A DNA stretch of 64,000 nt, from the NCBI GenBank assembly GCA_964448135.1, contig CAYUVH010000023.1:28639-92638 (forward strand), read 5' to 3'. Position 1 is the stretch's first letter. Each line of letters begins with the position of its first letter. The notes under the pieces are model-generated. The model did not search any database and was not told the DNA's origin. It worked only from the letters and a program-made list of their open reading frames with translations. The DNA is from CAYUVH01 sp964448135 (GTDB taxonomy: Bacteria > Verrucomicrobiota > Verrucomicrobiia > Limisphaerales > UBA8199). A program made the translations under genes and the position numbers. This document shows, in pieces, positions 23,210 to 33,200 of the stretch.

Positions 23210-24451
23210 TTATCCCAGATTGGATGATTTGACGTTTCCCGTGTTTGCGGCTTTTCGGACGATGGCCGCGCCGAGGGTGGCGATGATTGCGCCAGTGACG
23301 ATGACCAGGCTTAGGGCCAGGGGCAACCCGGCAGCCTCGGCCACGAAGCCGATCAGCGGCGGTCCGGAAAGGAACCCCAGGTAGCCCATCGTGGCGACCA
23401 TCGCGAGGTTGGCACCGGTTCCGGCGCCGGGAAGTCGGCCGGTGGCGGTATAGAGTACCGGCACCATGTTGGCTGTGCCCAGTCCGACAAGGGCAAATCC
23501 CATGAGGATGGCGAGCCAGTGATGCGTCACCACAGCCACGGATATGCCGACGGCCATGAGCAATCCGCTGATGCGGAGGGTGTTCGCCGGGCCGGCCTTG
23601 AGAGTGACCCAATCGCCCAAAAACCGCGCGGTCGCCATGCAGATGATGAAAGCCCCGAACCCGATCGGCGCCTGCGCGACGGGGATCCCGGCCACTGAGT
23701 GAACGTAAACGGCCGCCCAATCGAACATGGATCCTTCGCCAAACAACGCCAGAAAAGCCACGCCGCCCAGCAGCCAAAGCAATTTCGGTCTCTTCGGTGA
23801 CTCCATCCGCGCTGCCGGCTTCGGCGGTGCGGAGTCCGCCAATAATCGTCCAAAGGACCAGATGGCGGGCGCCAGCATCAGAATCGCCATGGCGACCATC
23901 AACGCCCTCGGCGGGTAACCCTGATGCATGAGCAGGGTGAGCAGCGCAGCCGCGCCGAGTCCGCCGACGCTCCACCAGCCTTGAAAACTGCCATTGATAG
24001 GCCGGCCAATGGCCTGCTCCAAAGTGATGGCCTGCGAATTGATCGAAATATCCAGCGCGCCCTTCCAAAAACCGAAGAGCCACGCCGCCAGCATGAGCGT
24101 GAGGTAGCCGGGAGCAAAGGCCAGCAGCAGCAACATCGCGGAGAATCCCACGGCGGCCGGGCCGGCGATGCGCTGGCTGCCCCATCGTCCGGTCAGTTTT
24201 CCGGTCAGCGGCATGGAAACCATCGCCCCCGCAATCAATGCCAGCAGGAGCACGCCCAGTTTGGCGTGCGACAATTGAAACTTTTGCTGGAACGAGGGGA
24301 TCAGCGCGGCCCAGGTCCCGAAAACCATGCCGTCGGCCAGAAACAGAAGCGCGGCGGCGCAACGCGCCCCCTGGACCAGTCGGCGTGCCCCGGCGGCGGA
24401 GCCGTCTGGCGCGAGTTTGCCCAACTGCGGCATGGTTGCGATCGTCTGCAT
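23210..24451 (-). CDS. MFS transporter (YbjJ/fucose-permease-like group)
   Basis: A 413-residue protein with about 12 hydrophobic helices. The N-terminal half carries GTWAALIPSFQQKFQLSHAK and MPLTGKLTGRWGSQRIAG (MFS loop 2-3 motif), then AWLFGFWKGALDISINSQAI and GRPINGSFQGWWSVGGLG. These WxxG(A/x)LDxxxN features match the YbjJ-like inner-membrane MFS proteins, whose substrates are generally unknown. It is divergent from a LysR regulator starting 69 bases away, a common arrangement in which the regulator controls the transporter. The 3' end lies 23 bases from the convergent tRNA-Lys. Confidence 0.85.
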   Translation of the reverse strand: MQTIATMPQLGKLAPDGSAAGARRLVQGARCAAALLFLADGMVFGTWAALIPSFQQKFQLSHAKLGVLLLALIAGAMVSMPLTGKLTGRWGSQRIAGPAAVGFSAMLLLLAFAPGYLTLMLAAWLFGFWKGALDISINSQAITLEQAIGRPINGSFQGWWSVGGLGAAALLTLLMHQGYPPRALMVAMAILMLAPAIWSFGRLLADSAPPKPAARMESPKRPKLLWLLGGVAFLALFGEGSMFDWAAVYVHSVAGIPVAQAPIGFGAFIICMATARFLGDWVTLKAGPANTLRISGLLMAVGISVAVVTHHWLAILMGFALVGLGTANMVPVLYTATGRLPGAGTGANLAMVATMGYLGFLSGPPLIGFVAEAAGLPLALSLVIVTGAIIATLGAAIVRKAANTGNVKSSNLG

Positions 24452-24520
24452 GAGCCATTGTTTCGCGAAACGCCTGATTATTCCAATGGCATCATTTCAT
24501 TACGGTGATAACTTTTGGCT

Positions 24521-25423
24521 ATGGATCTTCACGAAGTGCGCTCTTTTCTTACTCTGGCCGAGCAACTGCATTTCGGTCACACCGCCCGGCTGTTGAATCT
24601 CAGCCAGCCGGCCCTGACGAAGCAAATCCGCCGGCTCGAGGAGGACCTGGAGGGCCCGTTGCTGGTGCGCAGCCGGCACGGGGCGCAGTTGACTTCCCTG
24701 GGCCGGATGTTTCAGGACAAGGCCCGCGCGCTGATGCGGGACTGGGACGAATTATTCGCGCACACCCGCCACGTGGCGCGCGGCGAAGCCGGACGCCTGC
24801 GGCTGGGGTTCGGAATGCACACCTTCGAGCTGGTTCCGCGCGCAATTGTGCGCTTCCGCGAGACCCTGCCCGACCTGGATGTCTCGTTGCGCGATATGTC
24901 CACCAGCGAACAGATCGATGCGCTCCACGCGGAGAAAATCGACCTGGGATTCATCCGCCTGTGTCCCGTCAAAAATCTTTCCGTCATGCCGCTCACCCAG
25001 GACCGGCTGATGCTCATCACGAACGAAGCGGCGGGCTATCCGGCCTCGGCTGGGGTCGCCGCCGTCCGCCGCGAGCCTTTCGTCCTGATCTCGCGGCAAC
25101 GCTCACGCACCTTCCATCAGCACGCCCTGGAGTTGTGCAGCCACCATGGCTTTCGCCCGCGGATCGTGCAGGAAGCCCCGGAGGTCACCACGGTCCTGGC
25201 GCTCGTGAAGGCCGGCATGGGTGTCTCCATGATTCCCGAATCATTCGGAACCAACCATTTCCAGGGCATCCGCGCGCATCACTTGCCGGAAAAGGCCGCC
25301 GCGTGGACCGTCGCCGCCGCCTGGCGCAAGGGCGATCCCAACCCATTGATTCAGAAATTCCTCGCGCTGTTGAAGGCCGACCTGCCGTCAAAAGTTGGGA
25401 AGCCGAAGGTTAGCGGGAAGTGA
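24521..25423 (+). CDS. LysR-family transcriptional regulator
   Basis: A 300-residue regulator. The N-terminal winged helix is MDLHEVRSFLTLAEQLHFG, TARLLNLSQPALTKQIRRLE, LLVRSRHGAQLTSLG, followed by a linker helix. The effector domain (residues about 90-290) includes RLRLGFGMHTFELVPRAIV and VTTVLALVKAGMGVSMIPES. It likely binds a small metabolite and acts on the 70-base shared promoter with the divergent MFS gene. The ATG at 24521 fits the family start; a TTG two codons earlier is unlikely. The 185-base gap after it (25424-25608) shows no gene. Confidence 0.93.
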   Translation: MDLHEVRSFLTLAEQLHFGHTARLLNLSQPALTKQIRRLEEDLEGPLLVRSRHGAQLTSLGRMFQDKARALMRDWDELFAHTRHVARGEAGRLRLGFGMHTFELVPRAIVRFRETLPDLDVSLRDMSTSEQIDALHAEKIDLGFIRLCPVKNLSVMPLTQDRLMLITNEAAGYPASAGVAAVRREPFVLISRQRSRTFHQHALELCSHHGFRPRIVQEAPEVTTVLALVKAGMGVSMIPESFGTNHFQGIRAHHLPEKAAAWTVAAAWRKGDPNPLIQKFLALLKADLPSKVGKPKVSGK

Positions 25424-25659
25424 TCCTGGTCAGGCATCGCCTCTTGACTGCAAAACATCAATCAAAGGCGATCTGGGTGAATTACACCACGATGACTTTT
25501 TGCCCCCAAGCCGAGTTTTTGCTCCGAAAGTGACAAGCGTATGGCAAGAAATGAACTTGGCAAAAGTGTGGGAACGATAACAATAGATCGAATGAACGGC
25601 GCTGGTTCGTGCGGAAGAAACGCACGAGGCAGGCAAGCTCCCAGCCAAGGGGTCAATAC

Positions 25660-28600
25660 ATGTTAGCAGGCAACAAGATGCATGGGCGAAGTGCCATTCT
25701 CCTGGCTCTTGTGCTGCTTGTTAGCGCAAGCCATTCCTCCCGCGGTGCATCCCTACGTTTGGTGGTGCAGCCAACGGGCACCAATCAGGTTGAGGTGACG
25801 TTGACGCCCGTGATTACAAATCAGGTTTACACCATTCTAGTCCGCTCCAACGGGCCCAGTGGACACTGGCTCCGCTTCGCCACTTTGTTCAGTCTCACAA
25901 ATGCGAGGATTACGACCACGTGCGGCCTCGGAAATGTTGCAGGCTTGAATATCGGGACGCTCAAGAACTGGCGCTTCGCGGCCGGGCGGTGGCAGGGTGC
26001 GGGCAACGATGAATTCCCGGGGATTTACGAGGAACTTGCGCTACGGATGGATCCCCGCACAAGCGCCGACCCGTATGCAAACCCGATGGGGGATGGCTGG
26101 AACAATATTCGAAAGTTCCAGGGCGACATGGATCCGCTCGCTTTTTATCCCCCTCCGCCACCGCGTCCGAGCGCAAGTTTTCGAATTTCGGAAACGAATG
26201 CATTTTCCGGCGCTGCAACCGTGAGTTGGGCGCCTCCGGATGGACCGTTGCCGGATTACTTTATCGTGGAACGGGCAATTCGAAAACCCCGGTTCCGTAC
26301 CAACGAACTAGCCACTCGCCCACTCCCTCTGCGCCCAAATCTCCCTGGTGCTTCTACAAACCGGCTCGCACGGCCGATACCAAGCGAGCGCGAACCGCGC
26401 TCGAATAATGTGACAAATGGGACGGCCAACCGTGTCCCCCGGCCGCCGGCCAATTCACCACCTGATGCCAACCGGGGGCGTCCGCCGCGTATCACGTTAG
26501 ACGGCGTGGAGACCGGCCCGTACGTCGAAATCGCCCGCGTGCCGAGTCGGGTTGGATTGGCCCAATATCGCTTTGTTGATCAAAACGTAGATGCGCGCTT
26601 TGAGCCTTTATACAGGCTCAGAGCGCATCATACGCCACCATTGCGCGCATACCTGGAACGTGTGGACAGTCGTGGAATAAGCAATACGCTGATTTCCGCA
26701 TCCGCCACGCCTTCCACGAATGGGTATTCAGTGGTTGTGCCACGTCCGATGCCATATGCCCGTTACTTGCTGCTGGTCAGAGACAAGAACGATCCCCAAT
26801 GGAAAGCGAGCGGCTATTTCGCATCGGGAACGAACCGCGATCCCGTACGTCTGCAAGTAGACCGCAAGGGAATGATGTCGGAGGGGCAGTGGCCGATCGC
26901 GATGCCCAAGGTGAAGCATCTTCAAGAAGTGCTGGAGCCGGAATTTGTCGCCGGGTGGGGTGACGACAGCGACGGTGACGGGCTGCCGGACATTTATGAG
27001 GTGCTGGCCACCAGAACCCGACCCGACAATGCGGACACCGGTGAAACGGGTGTCCTGGATGGATTCAAGGAAATGACGGAGGATGGATGGAGTAATCTGG
27101 AGAAATTCCGAAGGAGGTTGGATCCTTTGCGGCCGGCCAAACCGCCTTCGACGGTTGAATTAAGCAGTCCAACCGAGGCGGAAATTTTTCAAGCCCTGAG
27201 GCCGAAGTCCGATTTGTATTGCGAGGTTGCAATTGGGATCCGAACTAATGACAGTGGGACATTCCAACCGCTCGAATATGTTCCCGATGTGCTCGGGAAG
27301 ATTTTGAATCTACGTCGGGCTGAGGAGCGCAAGGATTTTGACATCAGAGTTTCCTGGCAATTCGCCAAACCTGAGTCCATTGACATCCGCGAAGACGATT
27401 CGGAATTCACTGAATTTCTAAAGACCGTCGAGCCCCTGAGGCAAAAGATCCGTCTCCAGATACTCACGGCTTTGAAGGCGCAAATGGCGACCAATCCGCC
27501 GCTGCCTTGGCCGGAAGCCCAGGAACGCATTGCTGCACTGGTGCGCGCGCGGCGCTCGGGAGACGTTGATGAATTACTCGTCATGGAGCAGGCGCAACTC
27601 TTCTCGGACAATATTCAGCAGGATTTTCATGGAAAGGCGGTGGACCAGCATGGGCAACCCGTGGTGGATGCGGCGGTGACAGCGAACACCGTTCGGAATA
27701 CCGGCGCGAGCGAAAGCGCGGTGGCACGAACCGACAATCGTGGCTTCTTCCAATTCAGCGGACTGAGAGGCCGCGCAATTGATATCAGCGCTTCAAAACA
27801 GGGATTCGAGATCAAAGGCCACGGCGCGGGAAGGCGAAACTCGGAAGGTCCGGAAACCAGTTCGACCAATCGGGGGGTTCTCACCATGTGGAAACTAAAG
27901 GGGGCGGAACCGCTGATACACAATGTTCAGACCTTCCAATTCAAGGCCGACAACCGTGTATACACTCTCGACTTGCTGGCCAACACCTTGATCGAGGGCA
28001 CGAATGAAATGGGAGACTTTTGGTTGCAATGCGTGCGCCCGGCAGTGATCAAGCGTGGGGAGCATTTCGATTGGTCGTTTACGTTTGCGGCATCGGGCGG
28101 AGGTTTTCGCGAGCCGAAGCAAGACGATTACCTCAATGAGGCGCCGGCCACCGGTTATCAACCCACGTTCAGCCTTGGCGTACCGGCGGCAGATCCGAAA
28201 TGGCGCGGTTATCAAGAGCAGCGGTTTTATTTGAAAAGCCGCAACGGCAAGGTGTACGGACATATTCGAGCCAAAGTGTTTGCCGTCTCGGGCGACGGAG
28301 CAGCCATGGAGATTGAGTCCTACATGAATCCGGGGGCTTCGCGGAATCTGGAATTTGATCCGGCTAAAACTGCCACCTACACTCCCAAAACACCCTCCGC
28401 CGCGCCGCTGACTCCGGCGGTTCCAACGCGGGCTGTTTCGCGCACGCTCCTGACCAATCAACCCGGACACCTCGTCAGTTGGGGCGCCATCGTGATGCCA
28501 TTTGTCGAACCCGGAACCCGTTTTACAGCCGTGGCGGCGGGGAGTGAGCATAGCCTGGCACTCAAATCCGATGGAACCGTGATAGCCTGGGGACGAAACC

Positions 28601-30243
28601 GCTCAGGGGAAGCGACGGTTCCGGAAGGATTAAGCAACGTTGTCGCCATAGCTGCCGGTGGCCGCTCGCACACCGGTTTCAGCGTCGCACTTCAAAAGGA
28701 TGGTCGAGTCGTTGCGTGGGGAACGAGCTTGCATTTTCAAACGGCGGTGCCGCCGGGGTTGAGCAACGTGGTGGCGATCGCGGCGGGCACAGAGCACTGT
28801 GTGGCGTTGAAGCGGGATGGCACCGTCGTTGAGTGGGGATCGAGCCTTACAGACCATTCTTCCCTGATTTTCAACCTCAGTAACATCGTTGCCGTGGCGG
28901 CCGGATATGAGAGCAGCATCGCACTTCGGAAGGACGGGACCGTCGTGGAATGGGGATCGGATTCGCGACGCGTGCCGGCAGTGCCGATAGGACTAAGCAA
29001 CGTGGTTTCGGTTGGCTCAGGTTTTTCATACAACCTCGCGTTGTTGCGCAACGGCGATGTGGTGGGGTGGTCGGGGACTTCAAATGCGCTTGCGAGCCTG
29101 CCAGTGGCAGCCAGCAATGCGATCGGGATTGCGGCCGGTCCCTGGCACAGTTCCGCCCTGAAGCGCGATGGCACGGTGGTTGCCTGGGGTAGCGATAGAT
29201 TCTCCGCCACGGCAGTTCCCAAGGGACTAAGCAACGTGGTCGCCATCAGCAGCGGTGGCAGCGACCATGGTGATCACACGCTGGCGCTTCGTTCGGACGG
29301 AACGATCCTGGGCTGGGGCAACAATAACTTTGGACAAAGCCTGAGCCCGACTGAAATGACCAACATCGTTTCGGTTGCGGCCGGGGGAGGCCACTGTCTG
29401 GCATTGCGCAATGATGGCTCTATTGTCGGCTGGGGCGGACAGGATGAGCAAGGATATGGCCAAGCCTGGGTGCCCGAGGGATTGGGGCCAGCCTGGCTGG
29501 TGGGGGCCGGGTCCTTACACAGTCTCGCGGGGGTTGCAGAGGGAAAAGTGATTGGGTGGGGCTACGGGGTTTACGGCCAGACAGCACCGCCAAGCGATCT
29601 GACCAATGCCATCGCCATTGCCGGCGGATACAGCCACAGCCTCGCCTTGAGAAACGATGGCACAGTAGTTGGCTGGGGGCGAACCGGCATTCCGAGCGGG
29701 CTCAGCAATGCGGTGGCGATCGCGGCGGCTGGAGAACACAGCCTGGCGATGAAAGGGGATGGCAGTGTAATTGCCTGGGGAAGCTTTTCAGTCCCGACCA
29801 ATGTGGCCCCGAACCTTACCAATACCATAGCCATTGCTGCAGGCGCAGAATACAGCAACGAACATGACATGGCACTTCGGCGCGATGGAACAGTTGTTAC
29901 GTGGGACCGGAACACATTTCAGACAAACATTCCGGCCAATTTAACGAACGTGATCGCGATCGCAGCAGGCGGCAATCACAACCTGGCTCTGCGCCGGGAC
30001 CGCACAGTGGTCGGTTGGGAACCAAATGGTAAAGGTGAATTGCCAATCCCGTGGAAGCTCGGGAATGTGCTGAAAATTGCAGCCGGGAGTGGAATCAGCC
30101 TGGCAATTGAGGCTCCGACCGCCGGCCCACTGCTGAAACAAGGCAGCGTTTCCCGTCGTTGGACCAGATTGCTGGCATTTGCTGGACTGTGCGCCACGAT
30201 CGCAATCCTCGCCAGCGTGTGTCGCCGCCCAAAATCCCGCTAA
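25660..30243 (+). CDS. Giant secreted RCC1-repeat (double beta-propeller) protein
   Basis: About 1527 residues. The signal peptide GRSAILLALVLLVSASHSSRG follows starts at 25660 or 25678. Residues about 30-55 resemble the YTILVRSN...WLRFATL end module seen on other secreted proteins here. A fibronectin-like segment is near residue 185 (GAATVSWAPPDGPLPDYFIV). DDSDGDGLPDIYE near 430 is a thrombospondin-type-3-like calcium motif. A carboxypeptidase-regulatory-like domain (KAVDQHGQPVVDAAVT to DNRGFFQFSGL) lies near 660-710. From about 937 to 1483, thirteen units of the form LALxxDGTVVxWG...GLSNVVAIAAG occur, enough for two seven-bladed RCC1 propellers. The C-terminus is a hydrophobic helix (LLAFAGLCATIAILASV) ending RRPKSR, probably an anchor or sorting tail. 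Function unknown; presumably binding at the cell surface. It ends one base from the convergent amidase/Ig gene. Confidence 0.88.
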   Translation: MLAGNKMHGRSAILLALVLLVSASHSSRGASLRLVVQPTGTNQVEVTLTPVITNQVYTILVRSNGPSGHWLRFATLFSLTNARITTTCGLGNVAGLNIGTLKNWRFAAGRWQGAGNDEFPGIYEELALRMDPRTSADPYANPMGDGWNNIRKFQGDMDPLAFYPPPPPRPSASFRISETNAFSGAATVSWAPPDGPLPDYFIVERAIRKPRFRTNELATRPLPLRPNLPGASTNRLARPIPSEREPRSNNVTNGTANRVPRPPANSPPDANRGRPPRITLDGVETGPYVEIARVPSRVGLAQYRFVDQNVDARFEPLYRLRAHHTPPLRAYLERVDSRGISNTLISASATPSTNGYSVVVPRPMPYARYLLLVRDKNDPQWKASGYFASGTNRDPVRLQVDRKGMMSEGQWPIAMPKVKHLQEVLEPEFVAGWGDDSDGDGLPDIYEVLATRTRPDNADTGETGVLDGFKEMTEDGWSNLEKFRRRLDPLRPAKPPSTVELSSPTEAEIFQALRPKSDLYCEVAIGIRTNDSGTFQPLEYVPDVLGKILNLRRAEERKDFDIRVSWQFAKPESIDIREDDSEFTEFLKTVEPLRQKIRLQILTALKAQMATNPPLPWPEAQERIAALVRARRSGDVDELLVMEQAQLFSDNIQQDFHGKAVDQHGQPVVDAAVTANTVRNTGASESAVARTDNRGFFQFSGLRGRAIDISASKQGFEIKGHGAGRRNSEGPETSSTNRGVLTMWKLKGAEPLIHNVQTFQFKADNRVYTLDLLANTLIEGTNEMGDFWLQCVRPAVIKRGEHFDWSFTFAASGGGFREPKQDDYLNEAPATGYQPTFSLGVPAADPKWRGYQEQRFYLKSRNGKVYGHIRAKVFAVSGDGAAMEIESYMNPGASRNLEFDPAKTATYTPKTPSAAPLTPAVPTRAVSRTLLTNQPGHLVSWGAIVMPFVEPGTRFTAVAAGSEHSLALKSDGTVIAWGRNRSGEATVPEGLSNVVAIAAGGRSHTGFSVALQKDGRVVAWGTSLHFQTAVPPGLSNVVAIAAGTEHCVALKRDGTVVEWGSSLTDHSSLIFNLSNIVAVAAGYESSIALRKDGTVVEWGSDSRRVPAVPIGLSNVVSVGSGFSYNLALLRNGDVVGWSGTSNALASLPVAASNAIGIAAGPWHSSALKRDGTVVAWGSDRFSATAVPKGLSNVVAISSGGSDHGDHTLALRSDGTILGWGNNNFGQSLSPTEMTNIVSVAAGGGHCLALRNDGSIVGWGGQDEQGYGQAWVPEGLGPAWLVGAGSLHSLAGVAEGKVIGWGYGVYGQTAPPSDLTNAIAIAGGYSHSLALRNDGTVVGWGRTGIPSGLSNAVAIAAAGEHSLAMKGDGSVIAWGSFSVPTNVAPNLTNTIAIAAGAEYSNEHDMALRRDGTVVTWDRNTFQTNIPANLTNVIAIAAGGNHNLALRRDRTVVGWEPNGKGELPIPWKLGNVLKIAAGSGISLAIEAPTAGPLLKQGSVSRRWTRLLAFAGLCATIAILASVCRRPKSR

Positions 30244-30244
30244 A

Positions 30245-33200
30245 TTACTCCACCACCAGGATGCGGTAGAACTTCTGCGGCACTGGGCCGAGGTCGGTTT
30301 CGGTGGAGTCGGTGGCGGAGGTGGTGACGTCGGCGGCTTCGAAGTCGTCGAGGGTCTGCCAGACGGGGTCTTCGAGGTTGAGCTTGTACTGGATGCGGTA
30401 GGTCTGGCCGGGGATGGTGTTCCAGTTGAGGGTGATGGTGCTGCCGTTCACGCCGATGGAGGCCATCTCGGGCCGGGCGACGACGGTGACGCTGAAGGTC
30501 GTGACGGCGCTTTGGGCGGGGATGCCGTTGTCGGTGGCGCGGACGGTGATTTGGTTCGTGGTGCCGGTGTTGGCGTCGGAGGTGGGCCAGGTGAGCAGGC
30601 CAGTGCCGGGAACGATGGAGGCACCGGCGGGAGCGCCGGGGTCGAGGGTGTAGGAGAGGGTTTGTCCGCCGTCAATGTCGGACGCCGAGGCGGTGAGAGA
30701 AAGTGTGCTGCCAGCGTGGACGATGCGATTCGGAATCGGCGTGAGGCTGGGCGGTGTGTTGACGCTCAGACTGGCGGCGACGCTGGGAGTCGCGCCGGCG
30801 CTGTTGCTGACGATGACGCTGTAGTTGCCGGCGTCGGCGGATTGGACGTTGGCGCGAATGTAAGAGCTGTCGGTCGCGCCGGCGATGTCGGAGCTGTTCA
30901 TCTGCCATTGATACGTCATGGGCACGGAGCTGAGCGCGACAACGGAGAACGTGACGTTCGAACCAGCGGCGACGGCCTGGCTGGCCGGGCTGGTCTGGAT
31001 GAACGGCGGGCTGATCACGGTCAGCGCGGCGACGGAACTGGTGGCGCTGCCGGCGCTGTTGGTGATGACGACGGAATAATTCATGGCGTCGGCGGGCGAG
31101 ACTCCGTTGAGCGTCAGCAGGGAAGCATTCGCGCCGGAGAGGCCGGGGCCGTCCACGAGGTTTGTGCCGCCGCGTTTCCACTGGTAATTGAGCGGTGCCT
31201 GGCCGCCGGCGACGACAGAGAATGTGGCCAGGGTGCCTTCATTGTTTGTGCGGCTGGCCGGTTGGGCCATGACGGCCGGGGAAATTTTGAGGACGGCGGC
31301 CACCGGGTTGGTGATACCCACGCCATTGGCGACGACGACGTCGTAGTTGCCGGCGTCGGTGCCCTGCACGTTCGCTTTAGTATAGCTGCTGGTGGTGGCA
31401 CCGGGGATGTTCGCGCCGTTGAAACGCCATTGGTAACTGCTGATGGTGCCGCCCGCCGTAACGGTGAAGTTGGCGTTGCTGCCGGCGACGACCGTCTTGC
31501 TGACGGGCGCGGTGGCGATGGTCGGCCGGTCGAAGTATTCGACTTTCACGTCGTCGAACCAGGAATCACCCGCTGTGGTTCCCGAGGCGACCGAGCCGAT
31601 GGTGATGGAATCCCAGTTCGCGGCGGTGGCGCCGGGCACGGTCCGGACGAGGATGCTGTCGGCGTAAAACTTGATGGTGGTGCCGTCGGACAGTCGCTCG
31701 ATTTCGAATTTGTGCCAGCCATCCGCGCGGGCGGGTGCGCCGGAGCCACTCAGGTTGAACCAGCCATTGCTGGAACCGGTGACTACCCGGCCCTGATACT
31801 TGGTTACATCAAACGTTTCGCCGGTCATGGTGACCGTGTTATACACGCCGATCGCAAAAAGCTGGTCGAGACTCCCATTGGGATAACCCGCGCCGGAATA
31901 AGCGCGTACCTCGCAGAAATCACGCGTCTGGGTGCTGTCGTAAATCCAGAAGGTGGCTTTGGCGTGGCCGCCGACTTCGGCCCCGAGATTGTGATACATC
32001 TTGTTGGTGGAATTGTTGGAGTAGGCCGCGCGCGTGCCGCCGGACGTGTGGTTTTGCGTGGTCGCGCTGGTCAGGGCGGTTCCCGGCGTGGTGACAGCCC
32101 AATTGTTCAGATTCCCCGCTTCGAAATCGTCGCTGAACAGCGTGTAGCCGCTGAGCGAAAGTCCCGCTTCCGAGCTCGTAACGATCCCGACCAGATTACT
32201 CACGACCACGGAGAACAAACCGACATCGGCGCCCTGGACATTGCTGCGCGTGTAGCTGCTCAGCGTCGCGCCGGCGATGTTGGTGCCGTTGCGCCGCCAC
32301 TGGTAGCCGAGCGGCGCGGTGCCGGCGGCGGTCACGGTGAAGACGGCGTTCGATCCGGCGGCGACGGTCTGGCTCGCCGGCGGCGTGGTGATGGACGGGG
32401 GAACGTTGACGGTCAGGAGGGCATTCGAGCTGATATCGAAGCCAAATGCGTTGGTGATCGCGACGGAATAATTGCCGGCGGCGGCAGCGAGCACATTGCT
32501 GCGCGTGTAGGAGCTGCCGGTGGCGCCCGGGAGATTTGTGCCCGCCAGCCGCCACTGGTAAGTAAACGGCGCAGTGCCGCTCACCACGACGCTGAAGGTC
32601 GCGGAGCCGCCCTGGGTCACCGTGGCGCTTTGGGGTTCAGTCACAATGACCGGCTGCGAATTTGAGAGCGAGACCGTGAGGGTGGCGACGAGGCTGTTCG
32701 TCGAGCCGAAGGCGTTGCTCACCAAGAGCGAGTAACCGCCGGCGTTTTCAAACTGCACATTCGTCACGAGGCAACTGGCCGCGGTCGAACCCGGAATGGG
32801 ATCGCCATTGAAAAGCCATTGGTACGTCAAAGGCGAGGAGCCCGATATCGTGGCGGCGAAGGTGACATCCAGACCCGGAGACACGGTCTGATCCGCGGGC
32901 TGTTCCGTGATGGCCGGCGGCAGACCCACCGGCACCACCTCGCCCGTGGCGAGAATCTGCGCGGTGTAGCTTCCAGCGGGGAAGCCGGCGGGATTGAGGA
33001 AGGAAATCTGCGCGAGCTGGCCGGAGGTAAGGCCGCTGGCATTGGCGCCGACAAAAAGCTGATCAGTTCCCGCGCCCGCGGTGGAACCGTTCCAATTCTT
33101 TATCGTGAGCGTGGTGCCGCCCGTCCAGGCCTGGCCGCTGCTGGTGGCGAAGGTGAGCGCGCTGGCGCTCGCGCCGAGATCGATGCTGGAATTGGCGGTG

